This document shows, piece by piece, positions 5,877 through 7,291 of a stretch of 7,291 nt of DNA. This stretch comes from an uncultured Halieaceae bacterium. GTDB taxonomy: Bacteria > Pseudomonadota > Gammaproteobacteria > Pseudomonadales > Halieaceae. Both the position numbers and the translations under genes were made by a program. Each line of letters opens with the position of its first letter. The stretch's first letter is position 1. The notes below the pieces were generated by a model. It did not search any database. It was not told the origin of the DNA and saw only the letters and a program-made list of their open reading frames with translations. The DNA lies in NCBI GenBank assembly GCA_913063005.1, contig CAJXZI010000098.1:1-7291 (forward strand), written 5' to 3'.

Positions 5877-7112
5877 TCGCTCAATAATAATTGCAGGCGC
5901 CATGCCGCCAGCAGCACACATAGTGATGAGCGCGTATCGACCACCCTGCCGCTCAAGCTCATCCAATGCCGTACCGACCAGAATTGAACCAGTTGCGCCG
6001 ATTGGGTGACCCAGTGCCATAGCACCACCATTGATATTCACTTTCTCACGATCAAGGTCGAGGCGACGGATAAAGCGCTCAGCTACAACAGAGAACGCCT
6101 CGTTAATCTCCCAAACATCGATATCGTCCTTGGTCAGACCCGCTTTCATCAGCACTTTTTCTGCAGCGGGTACAGGCGCGTTCAACATCAAAGTTGGGCA
6201 ATCACCCATGTTCGCTGTTGCAACAATGCGCGCACGCGGTGTCATACCGGTTCGCTCCATGTACGACTCAGAAGCGAGCAGTAGCGCTGCCGCACCGTCC
6301 ACAACGCCCGATGAGTTACCGGCATGGTGAATATGGTTGAACTCGGTGATTTCAGGATACTTTTGCTGGATTAGTGCGCCGTAAGTCGTGCCCTGCTCAT
6401 CAACAGGCACGTCACGCAGCACACTAAACACTGTCTTCAGCTCAGAGAGACCCTCTTTTGTGGTCTGAGGGCGTGGAAACTCCTCGTGATCGAGTGCCAC
6501 TGTGCCGTCGGGGTTCTTTACCGTGATCAAGGACTTGTCGAAACGGCCTTCGGCAATTGCACGCGCTGCACGCGCCTGGCTTACCAGCGCGAGATCATCG
6601 ACCGCATCACGATCGATTCCCTCAAGTGTCGCAATCGCGTCAGCACAAACCCCCTGTTGCGACTGTGGATGCATTGCGCGAAGCTCGAGGTTACCCGAGT
6701 CGATCATAGGCGGCTTGCTAGGATCACCGATCTGAGAGTGATAGCTCATCATTTCAGTACCACCAGCAATAACCAGGTCTTCCATACCTGACATGACCTG
6801 CGCCGCCGCTAGGTTGACTGTGGTGATACCCGAGCCACAGAAACGATCGAGAGTGACGCCTGAAGAGCGAACGTCGTAGCCTGCATTGAGCGCTGCCATT
6901 CGGCCTAAGTCGCCGCCTTGCTTACCACTCTGCGAGGACGTGCCCCAGATAATGTCATCAACCTCGCCGGTGTTGAGGTTGTTTCTCTCGGCAAGCGCAG
7001 CCAAAACAGTTGAGCCAAGGTAGGAGGGGTGTAGATGTGCAAGCGCACCCTTTCCAACTTTTCCGATGCCACGCGGTGTGCGGCAAGCGTCTACGATGTA
7101 TGCATGACCCAT
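5871..7112 (-). CDS. Thiolase-family acetyl-CoA C-acetyltransferase
   Basis: Thiolases join or cleave acyl-CoA and acetyl-CoA through a cysteine acyl-enzyme. The 413 residues have both thiolase halves: the nucleophile Cys92 in DRFCGSG, an IAGGTEMMS segment at 115-123, GNSSGVVDGAA at 265-275, NEAF at 337-340, GGAMALGHPIGATGS with His369, and Cys399 in MCAAGGMAP. All catalytic positions are filled, so the enzyme should be active. The C-terminal motif differs from the CxGGG of AtoB/PhaA enzymes and, from memory, looks closer to FadA5-like degradative thiolases. A role in beta-oxidation is therefore more likely than polyhydroxybutyrate synthesis, but substrate is not decided. The start ATG at 7110-7112 has AGGAG 7 nt upstream; an 11-codon longer reading lacks such support. 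It is a lone gene, convergent with pgi, with its own terminator. Confidence 0.92.
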   Translation of the reverse strand: MGHAYIVDACRTPRGIGKVGKGALAHLHPSYLGSTVLAALAERNNLNTGEVDDIIWGTSSQSGKQGGDLGRMAALNAGYDVRSSGVTLDRFCGSGITTVNLAAAQVMSGMEDLVIAGGTEMMSYHSQIGDPSKPPMIDSGNLELRAMHPQSQQGVCADAIATLEGIDRDAVDDLALVSQARAARAIAEGRFDKSLITVKNPDGTVALDHEEFPRPQTTKEGLSELKTVFSVLRDVPVDEQGTTYGALIQQKYPEITEFNHIHHAGNSSGVVDGAAALLLASESYMERTGMTPRARIVATANMGDCPTLMLNAPVPAAEKVLMKAGLTKDDIDVWEINEAFSVVAERFIRRLDLDREKVNINGGAMALGHPIGATGSILVGTALDELERQGGRYALITMCAAGGMAPAIIIERV

Positions 7113-7129
7113 GAATATTCTCCTAGTAG

Positions 7130-7148
7130 TGAGTGATACAGGCACTCA
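7130..7148 (-). promoter_or_regulatory. Small inverted repeat in the thiolase leader
   Basis: TGAGTG (7130-7135) and CACTCA (7143-7148) can pair as a 6-bp stem with a 7-nt loop just upstream of the AGGAG ribosome site (7120-7124). It may be a leader hairpin or a short operator. No well-formed promoter could be settled in 7149-7250. TTGACC (7251-7256 read in reverse) with TAGCGT 17 bp downstream is one weak possibility. Confidence 0.25.
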
Positions 7149-7250
7149 AGCCTATTTTTGTAAGTATGTAAGGTGGCGTGATGACGTTATAAAGCTATAC
7201 ACGCATATCGGTCTCAGTTCCCATGTAACGCTAATCGCAGTGTCTTTCTT

Positions 7251-7290
7251 GGTCAAGATAAAGCGAGACGGGTCAAGCCAAAGCGATCAC
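7251..7290. repeat. Two tandem 20-bp direct repeats upstream of the thiolase
   Basis: GGTCAAGATAAAGCGAGACG (7251-7270) is followed directly by GGTCAAGCCAAAGCGATCAC (7271-7290). The first 16 bases of each unit agree at 14 positions (GGTCAAG-NN-AAAGCGA). A 20-bp period is about two helical turns, which would place bound proteins on one face of the DNA. The window ends one base later, so more units may follow. Confidence 0.6.
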
Positions 7291-7291
7291 G

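Noticed and set aside
6031..6330. Plus-strand open frames (92-101 codons) inside the thiolase gene, here and at 6006-6284 and 6486-6791.
   Set aside because: They are opposite-strand shadows of a thiolase with all its motifs intact.
7160..7172. Short direct repeat GTAAG-TAT-GTAAG upstream of the thiolase.
   Set aside because: Five-base units are too short to set apart from chance without comparison to relatives.

Overview
The window is a compact stretch of bacterial chromosome, almost entirely housekeeping genes. It suggests a gammaproteobacterium. The order rplU-rpmA-obg-proB, divergent from ispB, is the one I remember from Pseudomonas. The ProB, Obg, IspB and Pgi proteins read like gammaproteobacterial orthologues. 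A marine lineage such as the OM60/NOR5 (Halieaceae) group is possible but is only a guess.

Layout. Positions 1-74: unresolved edge sequence downstream of proB. Positions 75-2842, minus strand: rplU (L21), rpmA (L27), obg (ribosome-assembly GTPase) and a short proB (glutamate 5-kinase), read in that order. A good intrinsic terminator lies between rpmA and obg, and obg and proB overlap by 4 nt. Positions 2843-3059: divergent promoter region, with a candidate sigma70 promoter in each direction. Positions 3060-5642, plus strand: ispB (polyprenyl diphosphate synthase for the quinone side chain) and pgi (glucose-6-phosphate isomerase), 3 nt apart and probably cotranscribed. Positions 5643-5870: intergenic space between convergent genes, holding the terminator of the thiolase gene and a possibly structured 3' UTR. 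Positions 5871-7112, minus strand: a thiolase-family acetyl-CoA acyltransferase. Positions 7113-7291: its upstream region, with two tandem 20-bp direct repeats.

How the genes relate. The minus-strand operon ties two 50S proteins to the GTPase that helps mature the 50S subunit; the terminator between them probably lowers obg-proB expression relative to the ribosomal proteins. ProB commits glutamate to proline synthesis. IspB makes the ubiquinone tail, and Pgi links glycolysis, gluconeogenesis and hexose supply. The thiolase belongs to fatty acid or acyl-CoA metabolism and has no evident link to its neighbours.

I see no mobile element, CRISPR array, RNA gene or convincing new system. The points most worth a second look are the glutamate kinase that stops where the PUA domain should begin, the terminator inside the ribosomal-protein/obg operon, the G6-N10-C6 inverted repeat around the ispB -10 element, and the tandem repeat upstream of the thiolase. 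Three of the seven genes appear to start with GTG or TTG, so start choice needed care.
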